Source: Delftia acidovorans (GTDB taxonomy: Bacteria > Pseudomonadota > Gammaproteobacteria > Burkholderiales > Burkholderiaceae_C). Taken from it: a stretch of 64,000 nt of DNA. The stretch spans positions 124,001 through 188,000 of the forward strand of contig JAITUC010000019.1 in the NCBI GenBank assembly GCA_031286585.1, given 5' to 3'. Each line of letters begins with the position of its first letter. Position 1 is the stretch's first letter. Both the position numbers and the translations under genes were made by a program. Under the pieces are notes generated by a model that was not told the origin of the DNA, made no database searches, and saw only the letters and a list, made by a program, of their open reading frames with translations. Shown in pieces: positions 21,800 to 29,702 of this stretch.

Positions 21800-22081
21800 A
21801 TGGCCGATCCCGAAGAACCACTGGAAGTACGCTCCGAACGCTGGCAGTCGCTGAAGGGGCTGGACATCGCCTCCTTGGATCTGGAGCCCATCTGCGTGGT
21901 GCTCATGCTGACGCTGATCTGCATGGCCGTGATGATGCTGCTGGCCAAATCCGGCGCCGAGCAAGTCCGGCAGGCCCAGCCATCGTCCCAGGCCAAAGGC
22001 CCGGCTCCCCGGCCGAAGCCGGCGCAGCCCGTGACCGAACCCGCCCAGCAGCAGAGCTGGGCGAGGGCCTTGCGCACCTGA
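21800..22081 (+). CDS. Small membrane protein with Pro-rich tail
   Basis: 93 residues from ATG 21800 with GGAGG 9 bases upstream. One transmembrane helix spans about 28-49 (ICVVLMLTLICMAVMMLL) and is followed by a Pro/Ala/Gln-rich tail. No family is recognised. It is convergent with the methyltransferase at 22109. Confidence 0.6.
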   Translation: MADPEEPLEVRSERWQSLKGLDIASLDLEPICVVLMLTLICMAVMMLLAKSGAEQVRQAQPSSQAKGPAPRPKPAQPVTEPAQQQSWARALRT

Positions 22082-22108
22082 GTGCGGCACGGCCAGGCCA
22101 CGGCAATT

Positions 22109-22897
22109 TCAGAGCTTGACCGAACGTGTCGCAATGAAGGTCGGCACGAACCTCTCGATCAAAAAGCGGGCATGGGGCTGCCAGTCCTCATGAAAGCCCG
22201 TCAGCACCAGACCCGCATCCAGCTGGCCGCCGATCTGGTCGGCCAGCGTATGACCGAACACCAGCGCCTCATTGCGCTCCCGCTTGGCACCGATCGCTGC
22301 GGGCGGCAAATCCACCACATCGGAATACGGCAGGCGCCACGCAGGCCGCACGAGCCCCTGCTCGCGCAATGCAGGATCGCGGTCCTCCACGAAAACCACC
22401 GGATTCCAGAAGCTGGACAGAAGCCTCCCACCCGCCGCCAGCACCCGTGAGCATTCACGCCATACAGGCCGCACATCCGGCACGTAGAGGTTGGAGATGG
22501 GGTGAAAGATCACATCGAAGCTGGCATCTGCAAAAGCGCCAAGGTCACGCATGTCGCCCTGCACGCAGGTCAGCGCAAGGCCTTCGCGCTGCGCTACATG
22601 GCGGTCCTGTGCAAGCTGGCCGGCAGAGGCATCGAACACGGTGACCTGCGCACCCGCCGCCGCAAGAATGGGCCCCTGCTGGCCGCCGCCGCTGGCAAGG
22701 CAGAGGATGCGCAGGCCGCGCGCATCATCCAGCCAGCCGGCCGGCAGGGGGCCGGGTGTGAGCCGTGCCTGCCAGCTTCCGGCACGGGCCCGGGCTACTT
22801 CAGCGCTGTCGACCGGGCGCGACCAGTCGCATTCTTTCGCCGCCTGCAGGTTCCAGGCAGCGGTGTTGTGGGCAAGGATATCGATGGGTTCTGTCAT
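22109..22897 (-). CDS. Class I SAM-dependent methyltransferase
   Basis: 262 residues from ATG 22897. The SAM motif I is ILCLASGGGQQG (about residues 64-75), followed by the acidic VTVFDAS and the post-I QGDMRDL. FDVIFHPISNLYVPDVRPVW is the region after motif II seen in ubiquinone/sterol-type methyltransferases. The substrate is unknown. It stands alone, divergent from the small zinc-ribbon gene at 23312. Confidence 0.85.
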   Translation of the reverse strand: MTEPIDILAHNTAAWNLQAAKECDWSRPVDSAEVARARAGSWQARLTPGPLPAGWLDDARGLRILCLASGGGQQGPILAAAGAQVTVFDASAGQLAQDRHVAQREGLALTCVQGDMRDLGAFADASFDVIFHPISNLYVPDVRPVWRECSRVLAAGGRLLSSFWNPVVFVEDRDPALREQGLVRPAWRLPYSDVVDLPPAAIGAKRERNEALVFGHTLADQIGGQLDAGLVLTGFHEDWQPHARFLIERFVPTFIATRSVKL

Positions 22898-23311
22898 GGG
22901 CACTCTTTCAGAAAGAGGCCGCACGGCGACGCGAGGTTGCGTTCAGACAACGCGGAGCAGTCAACGGGCATGCAGGTGGTGACGCGGGCGTCCGCCGTGG
23001 GCCGGGAATGGGCTTCGGGGGATCGGTCGGACAAGGGTCCGAAGGCGTCACAGGTTCATGTCAGGCTCGCAGTGGTCGCAGGGATGGAGGCGGCAAATTC
23101 TAGGACTGCGCAAATTGCACTGTCAAACCCCTGCGGCGCGCTCCCCACACGGTCATGCGCAAGTCACAACCGTGAGACGGCTTGGCTGTAAGTTGAACAC
23201 GCACCCTCGATGGCGCCGGCTTCTGCTGCGCCATGGCGCGCCCGCTGACGACCGGCCTTTCCCAACCCGGCGCCCAATGGATACCGAGGAGCAACACTTT
23301 GAAGGAGAGCT
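22898..23311. other. Divergent intergenic region
   Basis: 414 bases between the methyltransferase and the zinc-ribbon gene. Nothing is recognised beyond a good ribosome site (AAGGAG) at its right end. Confidence 0.5.
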
Positions 23312-23509
23312 ATGCGTAGTCCCAAGAAAGGCCGAGAGCCGATCCGGCTCATGGATCTGGCCCCCGCCGTCTTCTGCATCCAGTGCGAACAGGAAAAACC
23401 CGCCACAGGAGCCCGCCAATTCCACGCGTGGCATGTGTGCAGCGACTGCTCGCAGAAGTTGGCCCAACTCCCCCCGGCGCAAGCACCCATGGCGCACCCC
23501 GCGCACTGA
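23312..23509 (+). CDS. Small protein with two CxxC motifs (zinc-ribbon-like)
   Basis: 65 residues with AAGGAG 6 bases before the ATG. FCIQCEQEK and HVCSDCSQK give a Cx2C-N19-Cx2C arrangement that would bind one zinc. The N-terminus is basic (MRSPKKGREP). Such short ribbons often bind nucleic acid or protein partners, but the role is not known. A terminator follows closely. Confidence 0.7.
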   Translation: MRSPKKGREPIRLMDLAPAVFCIQCEQEKPATGARQFHAWHVCSDCSQKLAQLPPAQAPMAHPAH

Positions 23510-23530
23510 GGCAAGCGATTCCCCAAAATG

Positions 23531-23556
23531 AAAGCCCGCCAGATGGCGGGCTTTCT
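23531..23556 (+). terminator. Terminator after the zinc-ribbon gene
   Basis: AAAGCCCGCC-AGAT-GGCGGGCTTT, then CTCA. It is a perfect 10-base stem 21 bases past the stop. Confidence 0.7.
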
Positions 23557-23608
23557 CATGCCCTCACGGAAATGAGAGCGGGCGCGGGAGCGGGACGGCG
23601 ATGCGCGC

Positions 23609-23746
23609 CTACCAGGGCACAAACATGATCACCAGCGCCACAGCCACGATAGCGGCAGCGATGTACATGGCTCGCCTGGTGGCGAACCGGTTGCGGGACG
23701 ACGAGGTGGGCACTTGGCCAGGGGTGTTGGGAGTCGGTGTGTTCAT
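23609..23746 (-). CDS. Very small membrane protein (45 aa), uncertain
   Basis: 45 residues from ATG 23746. A Thr/Pro/Ser-rich start and a basic patch (RNRFATRR) are followed by one C-terminal hydrophobic helix (AMYIAAAIVAVALVIMFVPW). The upstream TTGAGG is a weak ribosome site. The shape is that of a tail-anchored peptide, but no homologue is recognised. Confidence 0.4.
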   Translation of the reverse strand: MNTPTPNTPGQVPTSSSRNRFATRRAMYIAAAIVAVALVIMFVPW

Positions 23747-23896
23747 GGCCTCAAGCATGGTCGCCACCCAGGACCGGCCCTGTCGGACAAGCACAGCTAA
23801 GACAATCAGCGCAGAGCAGGACAAGGGCGTCGGCCTTGGCGCATGGTGAGGCGTCCAGACTTCCGGGGGTCCACTGAGCGCTAGTGGCCAGAAAAG

Positions 23897-23917
23897 AAAA
23901 GCCCGCGAGTGCGGGCT
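23897..23917 (-). terminator. Terminator of the H-NS gene
   Basis: The stem AGCCCGC-GAGT-GCGGGCT is followed on the minus strand by TTTTCTTTTC. It lies just past the H-NS stop. Confidence 0.8.
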
Positions 23918-23922
23918 GTTGA

Positions 23923-24210
23923 TCAGATTTCGAAGGCAGTTCGGTCCACTGCATCCTTGATCCACGCAGGAGGCTTGCCCCGGCCGGTCCACGTTGCGCC
24001 GGAGGACGGATCACGGTACTTGGCCACGCCCGTACCGACGGGCGACTTGCGCTTGCCCGTGCTGAACACGTCTTCCTGGGTCAATTGGAACTGCTGGACG
24101 AGTTCGCGAGCCTTGGCGATGGCACCGCCTTTTTCAACTTTAAGGATCTCGGCAATGCGTGCCTCGATCTCTGCCTTTTGCTGCAGGAGGGTCTTGTAAT
24201 CAGATGTCAT
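23923..24210 (-). CDS. H-NS-family nucleoid-associated protein
   Basis: 95 residues. The N-terminal half is a coiled-coil oligomerisation region (LLQQKAEIEARIAEILKVEK). The C-terminal DNA-binding motif is YRDPSSGATWTGRGKPPAWI, with TWTGRGKPPAWI at 73-84, the betaproteobacterial H-NS signature. It silences AT-rich, often foreign DNA. Its position beside AT-richer orphan genes fits an accessory-region paralogue, but it could be the housekeeping copy. Confidence 0.93.
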   Translation of the reverse strand: MTSDYKTLLQQKAEIEARIAEILKVEKGGAIAKARELVQQFQLTQEDVFSTGKRKSPVGTGVAKYRDPSSGATWTGRGKPPAWIKDAVDRTAFEI

Positions 24211-24345
24211 GGACTTTTCTCGGGTTGTATGCTAGCGATTCAATATTCTATGCACAAAATGCCGCACTGACATACCTTTGCATCGCAAACCAAAGGTTGC
24301 GGACGCAAAAGCACTCCCCAACCTCAAGAGGTATAGAGTGACCCG

Positions 24346-24588
24346 ATGAACAAAGCACTGGAACTCTCAGGAATCGCGCTGGTGGCCCTGGCGCTCAGCG
24401 CATGCGCCCAGCAGAAGCTGGCACCCTCCGTCGGCATGGCCAACCCCGCATCGGTCTATTGCGGTGAGATCGGCGGACAAGTTCGGCTGGAGAAGACGCA
24501 CCAGGGCCAGGAAGGCATCTGCGTGCTGCCGAACGGGACAGAAATGGAAGAGTGGACGCTGTATCGCAAGGACCATCCGGCCAAGTAG
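24346..24588 (+). CDS. DUF333-family lipoprotein
   Basis: 80 residues. The signal peptide ends in the lipobox LSAC (Cys20). The mature part, NPASVYCGEIGGQVRLEK and GICVLPNGTEMEEWTLYR, is the DUF333 pattern of small secreted or lipid-anchored proteins with a conserved Cys pair. The function of DUF333 proteins is not established; some are annotated as putative hemolysins without evidence. Confidence 0.8.
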   Translation: MNKALELSGIALVALALSACAQQKLAPSVGMANPASVYCGEIGGQVRLEKTHQGQEGICVLPNGTEMEEWTLYRKDHPAK

Positions 24589-24819
24589 CGGGATAGCGCT
24601 CTGCACTCAACAGAAGCGAGTCGTTAAGACCTCGCCATCACTGCGTGGATGCACAGGCCATACGCTAGGCTCACGGCAGCGGGCATGCACGGATTGGCGA
24701 TAGGTGCATGATCGGTACCGGTGCATCGGTTCACGGCCAGCAGCCGCACCGCGCAACCCTCGCGGCGGTCGATCTCGGCCAAGGCCGTAAGAGGGCATTG
24801 ATGAACGCTGGCCGATTTT

Positions 24820-25275
24820 TTACTTCGATGTCATTACATATTCGTTGAGAAGCCCCTCATAAGCCTCCATGGGGGGAAATTTTTCAAAGCTGTGAACTGC
24901 ACCCGTGTCGGCAAAGGGCAATTTCGTGCTTGTATAGGTCTCGACGAAGGGGGAGAACCAGTCAGTCTCATCCAGCAGGGTCGCCCGGCAATTGACAAAT
25001 GCATCGATCCCGCCAGGGCGGGTGAACATCCACGTCATGCAATGCCCACAAAAGTAGTGGCGATCCGCCCCGTGCATGCCGCCGATGACCGGCTCGCCTT
25101 GCGTCAACTCGAAAGCACTGGCGGGGATGGCTGCGCTCAGAGAATAGGCGCTTGAACTCATGCGCTGACAACCGCGGCAGTGGCAGGCCATTGTCAGCAG
25201 GGGGGCAGCGGAAATTCTGAACCTTACTTTGCCGCATCGGCATCCTCCCTCAGCGGGGAGAGTGAGCTTAGACAT
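24820..25275 (-). CDS. GFA-family (CENP-V-like) zinc protein
   Basis: 151 residues from ATG 25275. The zinc ligands are Cys12/Cys14 (GCRCG), Cys31/33/36 (CHCRGC) and Cys76/79 (CGHC), the classical set of the glutathione-dependent formaldehyde-activating enzyme family. Most members have no proven GFA activity, so the reaction is uncertain. Confidence 0.88.
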   Translation of the reverse strand: MSKLTLPAEGGCRCGKVRFRISAAPLLTMACHCRGCQRMSSSAYSLSAAIPASAFELTQGEPVIGGMHGADRHYFCGHCMTWMFTRPGGIDAFVNCRATLLDETDWFSPFVETYTSTKLPFADTGAVHSFEKFPPMEAYEGLLNEYVMTSK

Positions 25276-25708
25276 TTTTGAAAGACTTTCCAACCAGGAA
25301 ACTCGCCGCTTCACATGAACCACGGCGATCCCTTGTGCCAATGTACTATAGGCAAGCACTGGTGGCGCCAAACGAGGCCACGCCATCGTTGAACCACGCA
25401 TCCCGCATCAGTGCGATGCCAGCGGCGTTGCCAGCAGCAGTTCGATCTCCACCGAGGCAGCCTGGGCGAATGGATCCAGGGATGCGCCTGAGCACAGCTG
25501 CTCGGTGGGCATGACCGCGAACCCTGTGCGCTCTTTCGGATTTTGGATCACGACTAGGTGGCAGGCTTGGCAAGAGACTGAGGCCACGCAATGAACGTCT
25601 ACATAATCGAGTCCGGAAGGGCCTTGATAGCGACTACGGATCGAGTGGCAAGTCGCGGCATGGCATGGCAACGCTCAAAGAACTCGAATAAACCAAAAAC
25701 GAATCAGT
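25276..25708. other. Intergenic region with one doubtful small ORF
   Basis: 433 bases. A minus-strand frame (25408-25671) contains CQACH and ends in ELLLATPLASH, but it lacks a convincing start or ribosome site. I leave it unannotated. Confidence 0.4.
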
Positions 25709-26344
25709 TCAATGAGATGGTCTGTCTTCAAGAAGAAGAGCCAAACCCAAGGCAATAAATACTGTGCCACTTACTCGCCGCATCAGGCGCTGCGAAGATC
25801 TACCGAAATTGGCAACAAGGCCCTGCAGACGGTGGGCAACAGACATGAGAGACAGATCCCAGCAGACTTGCAGCAGGACGAACGTCGTACCCAGAACAAG
25901 CAACTGATATTGAACATTCCCCAGGCTGCTATCGACATACTGAGGAACAAGAGCGATATAGAAAAGTATTGCTTTGGGATTGGCAGTCTCCACCAGGAAT
26001 CCCTGAAAAAACGTGCCACACAAGCCCCGTTCCAACCTGGCCTTACCGGTTTCGTTATGCGGTTGTGCACGAAGCGATAACAATCCCAGCAACACCAAAT
26101 AAACGCCACCAAATGTCTTTAAAACGACAAATGCAGCATGAGATGTTGCAACCAGATGTGCGACGCCCAATGCCAGCGCGACCACAATGACAAGCCCGCC
26201 CAGAGCCATCCCGAGAGCATTGCCAACAATTTCACGCCTGCCAGCACGAATGCCAACAGCCATAGCGTAGGCAAAGGATGGGCCTGGAATCGCAAGCACG
26301 ACGAGGCTGGTAAGCACAAAAGAAAAATAGAGCGTGTAATTCAT
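25709..26344 (-). CDS. LysE/RhtB-family amino-acid exporter
   Basis: 211 residues from ATG 26344, the start that matches the family's first membrane helix (YFSFVLTSLVVLAIPGPSFAYAMAVGIRAGRR). Six membrane segments are present. IPGPSF and NALGMALGG are typical. Codon use is less GC-rich than in the neighbours. The frame is open for 66 further codons upstream with a good ribosome site at 26510, so a longer chimeric protein is possible. The substrate is likely an amino acid or homoserine-lactone-like compound. Confidence 0.88.
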   Translation of the reverse strand: MNYTLYFSFVLTSLVVLAIPGPSFAYAMAVGIRAGRREIVGNALGMALGGLVIVVALALGVAHLVATSHAAFVVLKTFGGVYLVLLGLLSLRAQPHNETGKARLERGLCGTFFQGFLVETANPKAILFYIALVPQYVDSSLGNVQYQLLVLGTTFVLLQVCWDLSLMSVAHRLQGLVANFGRSSQRLMRRVSGTVFIALGLALLLEDRPSH

Positions 26345-26510
26345 GTCATCGGGAACGCAGAGCCAAGGATGAGAAGCGGGATCATAGCGATCCCTCAAGG
26401 CAACATCAGCTCCACGCAGAAATTTGAACGCGGCAGGTGTTGCCATGCCCAGCACTAAGCGTGACGCCAGCGGCTTGGCCTGGCTCCACTGCTCGATGGT
26501 GTTGTCAGCC
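26345..26510 (-). pseudogene. Possible gene remnant fused in frame to the LysE gene
   Basis: From ATG 26510, preceded by GGAGAGGA, 55 codons run straight into the LysE start. The sequence (for example FKFLRGADVALRDRYDPASH) is hydrophilic, unlike any LysE leader, and is GC-richer at its start. It may be the 5' end of another gene joined by deletion. No family is recognised. Confidence 0.35.
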
Positions 26511-27295
26511 ATGGGGTCCTCTCCGCGCGGGCGCCAGCGCATGGCAGGCTCGGAACCACAGGCCAGGCTTCGCCCAGGGTTTGAACATCAGCTGCGTGCC
26601 CTGCACTCTTTGCTGCCATGTCCACATACTCCGCGCGACAGTCGTCATATACGGCGCTGACGGTCGGTCAGCGGCGTGGCGCGTTGGCAAGTCAGCGGCT
26701 GAGCGAGGATGAGAAGTGCTCCACTTCCACACCCACAGGCACCGCATCAGGCGCTGAACATGAGAACACCGCTGAGACATTTGCACTGGCGGCCTGACCT
26801 GAGCAGCTTCTGCCGGGCCAATACAGGCAGGAGACCTGCAACTTCTTTACATGCCGTAAAGCATTCCTTAAGGAACTGGCCGGCATACTGCCCAGCAACG
26901 AATTTCGCCGAGCCTGGGAGCTTTCTCCTCCCTCCCTCTCAAATCCCTTCCCCAGGCACGCCACCACGGCATCGGCATTTTTCTTCCAGGGCCCGCAGCT
27001 TCACCGCTTGCGGGCCCTCTTCATTGCCGGATCGCAGCGGCCACACCCCAGCCATTCATCCATCCTGATGACGGACAAACGCTGTTCGCACATGGTGCGC
27101 TGATCGAGGCAGTGCGACCCGCGCCTCCTTCAACGACCGCAGTTCCACGCGGACACCGTGTCGAAAGAATTCATACACACAGGACATGCGCGACCTACAT
27201 GCGCACCCTTACTCGGCTCGCAAAGGGAAGTCTCGCAAGCAGTTGAAATAGCGTCTGTCCCGAAACCCGCAATGCCCTGCTTGATGGAGATAAGC
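26511..27295. other. Long non-coding or decayed stretch
   Basis: About 785 bases without a supportable gene. It holds a 10-base-stem hairpin (26988-27018, AGGGCCCGCA / TGCGGGCCCT) without a T-run, and several short frames of mixed codon use. Decay of former genes is possible. Confidence 0.45.
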
Positions 27296-27484
27296 ATGAG
27301 TCAAGTCGTACCGAGTGAATCCTTCAATCCAGACCCTGATGCCCTCTACCACCGGAGTCTCATGGATGCCTTTCCGGTGAGGGGCAGCTACCAGTTAATT
27401 CAGCTGCGCAGCGCCAGATCTCGCAGTCCCTTCCGACGTTTTGCGAAGGCTTGCGTTCGGGCGGTTCGCGCGCTTGTTCAATAA
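27296..27484 (+). CDS. Small basic protein (62 aa)
   Basis: 62 residues from ATG 27296 with GGAGA 6 bases upstream; a longer frame to 27158 is unsupported. The C-terminal third is strongly basic and helical (RSARSRSPFRRFAKACVRAV). No family is recognised. It is followed after 16 bases by a 32-residue membrane peptide gene, probably co-transcribed. Confidence 0.5.
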   Translation: MSQVVPSESFNPDPDALYHRSLMDAFPVRGSYQLIQLRSARSRSPFRRFAKACVRAVRALVQ

Positions 27485-27500
27485 CTTGAGGAGGACTGCG

Positions 27501-27599
27501 ATGCGACATATTTTTCTCACATTTTTCTGGTCCGTGGTGACCCTCATCTCTCTGTACATCTCCACGCTGGCTGGGCCGATGTTCCCGGTCACTAGCTGA
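27501..27599 (+). CDS. 32-residue membrane peptide
   Basis: ATG 27501 follows an excellent ribosome site (GAGGAGGACTGCG, 27487-27500). The 32-codon frame encodes a basic start (MRH) and one hydrophobic helix (IFLTFFWSVVTLISLYIS), ending with the TAG-like MFPVTS tail before TGA. The strong ribosome site and clean helix argue that it is real. The role is unknown; toxin-like or complex-stabilising peptides have this shape. Confidence 0.55.
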   Translation: MRHIFLTFFWSVVTLISLYISTLAGPMFPVTS

Positions 27600-27660
27600 A
27601 ATGCAGTTGACAGCCGGGCCTATGGTCGACTCACGGTTCTCCTCCTGGAATTCATAGGCA

Positions 27661-27687
27661 TGCCCTGAAAAGGGCACCGGACTTTTT
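27661..27687 (+). terminator. Weak terminator after the membrane peptide
   Basis: The short stem TGCCC-TGAAAA-GGGCA is followed by ACCGGACTTTTT. A stronger hairpin lies 40 bases further on. Confidence 0.45.
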
Positions 27688-27719
27688 CTTCCTCGTGCCT
27701 GCGCCGCGCAGGCATTCGC

Positions 27720-27752
27720 AAGCCCGCAGCAGCGCTGACGGGCTTGTTTTTT
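27720..27752 (+). terminator. Strong terminator
   Basis: AAGCCCG ... CGGGCTT with a 12-base loop, then GTTTTTT. It closes the small-protein operon before the tRNA gene. Confidence 0.75.
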
Positions 27753-27931
27753 GTGGGAACCACCTCGTGCTGAATTGGCCCGTTTTGCAGCGATGAAAGC
27801 TGGGCGGACCTCGGTGCGCACAACGAAGCGCCACTGCCTTCGGCGCGGCACCAAGGTTCACGCGACCAGGTAGAGGCTTATGCCGGCGCGGCATGAAGGA
27901 CAGGATGTTGAAGATGCGGAGCGCTGCGCAT

Positions 27932-27959
27932 TTGGTCAAATGCCGGCATCGCGTAAGAT
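27932..27959 (+). promoter_or_regulatory. tRNA-Gly promoter
   Basis: -35 TTGGTC (27932-27937), 16 bases, -10 TAAGAT (27954-27959). The -10 ends 18 bases before the mature 5' end. Confidence 0.6.
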
Positions 27960-27977
27960 GCTGTTCCAGCAGTAGAA

Positions 27978-28051
27978 GCGGGCGTCGTTCAATGGCAGGA
28001 CCTGAGCTTCCCAAGCTCATGATGAGGGTTCGATTCCCTTCGCCCGCTCCA
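27978..28051 (+). tRNA. tRNA-Gly (anticodon CCC)
   Basis: 74 bases including encoded CCA. Acceptor stem GCGGGCG pairs with CGCCCGC. The D-stem is GUUC/GGAC. The anticodon stem UGAGC/GCUCA encloses loop UUCCCAA, giving anticodon CCC for GGG codons. The T-loop is UUCGAUU. All arms pair without mismatch except the last T-stem position. It lies at the end of the orphan-gene region, a common integration position, but no att repeat was seen. Confidence 0.95.
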
Positions 28052-28263
28052 GATTTCCTGAGGCAAATTCCATCAGACCAGGATACACATCCGCGACTGA
28101 TACCCCACGGACCGCCTTCCGCACGGGCCGGGGCTCTTCTCCCCCGCCGACCTCTCCCCCCGCTTTCCTCCGCGATATTTTTTCGCTCCCCCGCGACGGA
28201 TCTGCGCTGCCCGCGCGTTGAACACGATAAGGCCGCCTGATGTGGCCGATGCAGGAGTCTTTC

Positions 28264-28527
28264 ATGCCCTCATCCCGTTTGACTGTTCGCCGCGCTGTCC
28301 GTCCGCTTGCGCTGGCGCTTGCCGCCGGCAGCCTGGCCGCACTGGCCGGCTGCGTGGTAGCGCCTGTTGCGCCCGTGGCGCCCGGCCCCTATGTGGTGCC
28401 ACCGGGCGTCGCCTACGTGGCGCCCGCCTATCCGATGCCCAGCGTCGGCTTCGTGTGGCAATACCACCCGCGCTACGGCTGGGGCTGGCACCATCCGGTC
28501 TACGGCTGGCATCGCGGCTGGCGTTGA
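28264..28527 (+). CDS. Small Pro/Tyr-rich lipoprotein
   Basis: 87 residues from ATG 28264 with AGGAG 9 bases upstream. The signal peptide ends in the lipobox LAGC. The mature part is rich in Pro, Val and Tyr (VAPVAPVAPGPYVVPPGVAY) and ends in an aromatic WQYHPRYGWGWHHPVYGWHR segment. Such proteins often sit in the outer membrane; the function is unknown. It precedes the ECF sigma gene by 42 bases and may share its control. Confidence 0.7.
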   Translation: MPSSRLTVRRAVRPLALALAAGSLAALAGCVVAPVAPVAPGPYVVPPGVAYVAPAYPMPSVGFVWQYHPRYGWGWHHPVYGWHRGWR

Positions 28528-28569
28528 GGCGCGCGACACTGGCTGGCCCTGCCACTACACCGACGCCCT

Positions 28570-29178
28570 TTGGCTGAAATCGATGACCCGGATGCCGACC
28601 TGCTGGCGAGACTGGCCCGCGGTGAGCCGCAGGCCGCCCGCGAACTGGTGGAGCGCAAGCTGCCACGCCTGCTCGGCCTGGCCCAGCGCCTGCTGGGCAG
28701 CCGGGCCGAGGCCGAAGAGGTGGCGCAGGAAGGCCTGGTGCGCGCCTGGCAGCAGGTTGGCCAATGGCGACCTGGGCAGGCCCGCTTCGACACCTGGCTG
28801 CACGAGGTGGTGCTCAACCTGTGCCGCGACCGGCTCCGCCGGCGCGCGGTGCGGCGCGAAGAAGCGCTGGACGAGCATGCCGAAGCCGCCGCCTTCGCCG
28901 ACCCCGGCCCCACGCCGGAGCAGCAGCTGGACCACGCACAGCACAGCGCCCGGGTCGCCGCTGCCCTGGATGCACTGCCGCCGCGCCAGCGCGAGGCGCT
29001 GGTGCTGCACTACTACCAGGCGCTGCCCCAGGCCGAGGCGGCAGCACTCATGGGCGTCTCCGTCGATGCCCTGGAAAGCCTGCTGGCCCGTGCGAGGCGC
29101 AGCTTGCGCGCCCGCCTGCAGGACGCAAGCACGAGCGCAATCGCTGCACCCGCAGACCCTGGAGGATCACCACCATGA
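28570..29178 (+). CDS. ECF-type RNA polymerase sigma factor
   Basis: 202 residues from TTG 28570 (no in-frame ATG nearby). Region 2 reads RLLGSRAEAEEVAQEGLVRAW and TWLHEVVLNLCRDRLRRR. Region 4 reads LPPRQREALVLHYYQALPQAEAAALMGVSVDALESLLARARR, split here by motif. Region 3 is absent, as in ECF factors. It overlaps the next gene by ATGA. The target promoter is unknown. Confidence 0.92.
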   Translation: MAEIDDPDADLLARLARGEPQAARELVERKLPRLLGLAQRLLGSRAEAEEVAQEGLVRAWQQVGQWRPGQARFDTWLHEVVLNLCRDRLRRRAVRREEALDEHAEAAAFADPGPTPEQQLDHAQHSARVAAALDALPPRQREALVLHYYQALPQAEAAALMGVSVDALESLLARARRSLRARLQDASTSAIAAPADPGGSPP

Positions 29179-29702
29179 CGCCAGAACGCTTTGAACAATT
29201 GGCCGATGCCTGGGGCGCCGACCTGCGGCGCTGGCCGGCACAGGAGCAGGTTGCGGCACGCGCGCTGATGGAACAGCCGGCCTTTGCGCCTGCGGCCCGG
29301 GCCTTGCTCGCCCGCGCGAATGAACTCGATGCGCTGCTGGACAGTCATGCCGTCGCGCCCCCCGGCGCAGCGCTGGCAAGCGCGGTGCTGGCCGGTTTGC
29401 AAGCTCGCCCAGGCATGGCGACTGCGCCATGCAAACCATCGCCGCATGCATGGCCGCAGCCCCGTCGCACCGCGCCCGCACTGCCGGTTCGCGCCAGCGG
29501 CCGCAAGTCCTGGCATGGCTGGCGGCAAGGCGCCGGCATCGCCGGTGCGGGCCTGGCCGGTGTGGCTGCAGGCGCCCTGGCAGTGGCCTTGCTGATAGGC
29601 ACGGCCTTGCCCACGGCCCGGCCGGCACAGCCCGAGGGCGGCTGGTGGCCGGGCACCGCCTTCGACACGGGCGGCGCCTTGGTGGAAGGAAGCGAGGAAT
29701 GA
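29175..29702 (+). CDS. Putative anti-sigma factor, single-pass membrane protein
   Basis: 175 residues. The cytoplasmic N-terminus is ~110 residues and begins TPERFEQLADAWGADLRRWP, a pattern seen in genes directly after ECF factors. One transmembrane helix follows (about 120-143, AGIAGAGLAGVAAGALAVALLIG) and then a short periplasmic tail. It overlaps both neighbours by 4 bases. By position and topology it should bind the sigma factor; no anti-sigma domain was recognised by motif. Confidence 0.7.
   Translation: MTPERFEQLADAWGADLRRWPAQEQVAARALMEQPAFAPAARALLARANELDALLDSHAVAPPGAALASAVLAGLQARPGMATAPCKPSPHAWPQPRRTAPALPVRASGRKSWHGWRQGAGIAGAGLAGVAAGALAVALLIGTALPTARPAQPEGGWWPGTAFDTGGALVEGSEE

Noticed and set aside
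25408-25671. Minus-strand ORF with a CQACH motif
   Set aside because: A single haem-like motif without a signal peptide or start site is not enough to call a cytochrome or a gene.
26618-26797. 59-codon ORF starting at ATG 26618
   Set aside because: No ribosome site, and codon use is mixed (TCA, CGA, ACA). The peptide is plausible-looking but unsupported.
26988-27018. Hairpin AGGGCCCGCA / TGCGGGCCCT as a terminator
   Set aside because: Good stem but no T-run and no gene ending just before it on either strand.
28017-28265. Minus-strand ORF ending in RAKGIEPSS over the tRNA gene
   Set aside because: This ending is the well-known false ORF read antisense through tRNA genes; it has no start signal.
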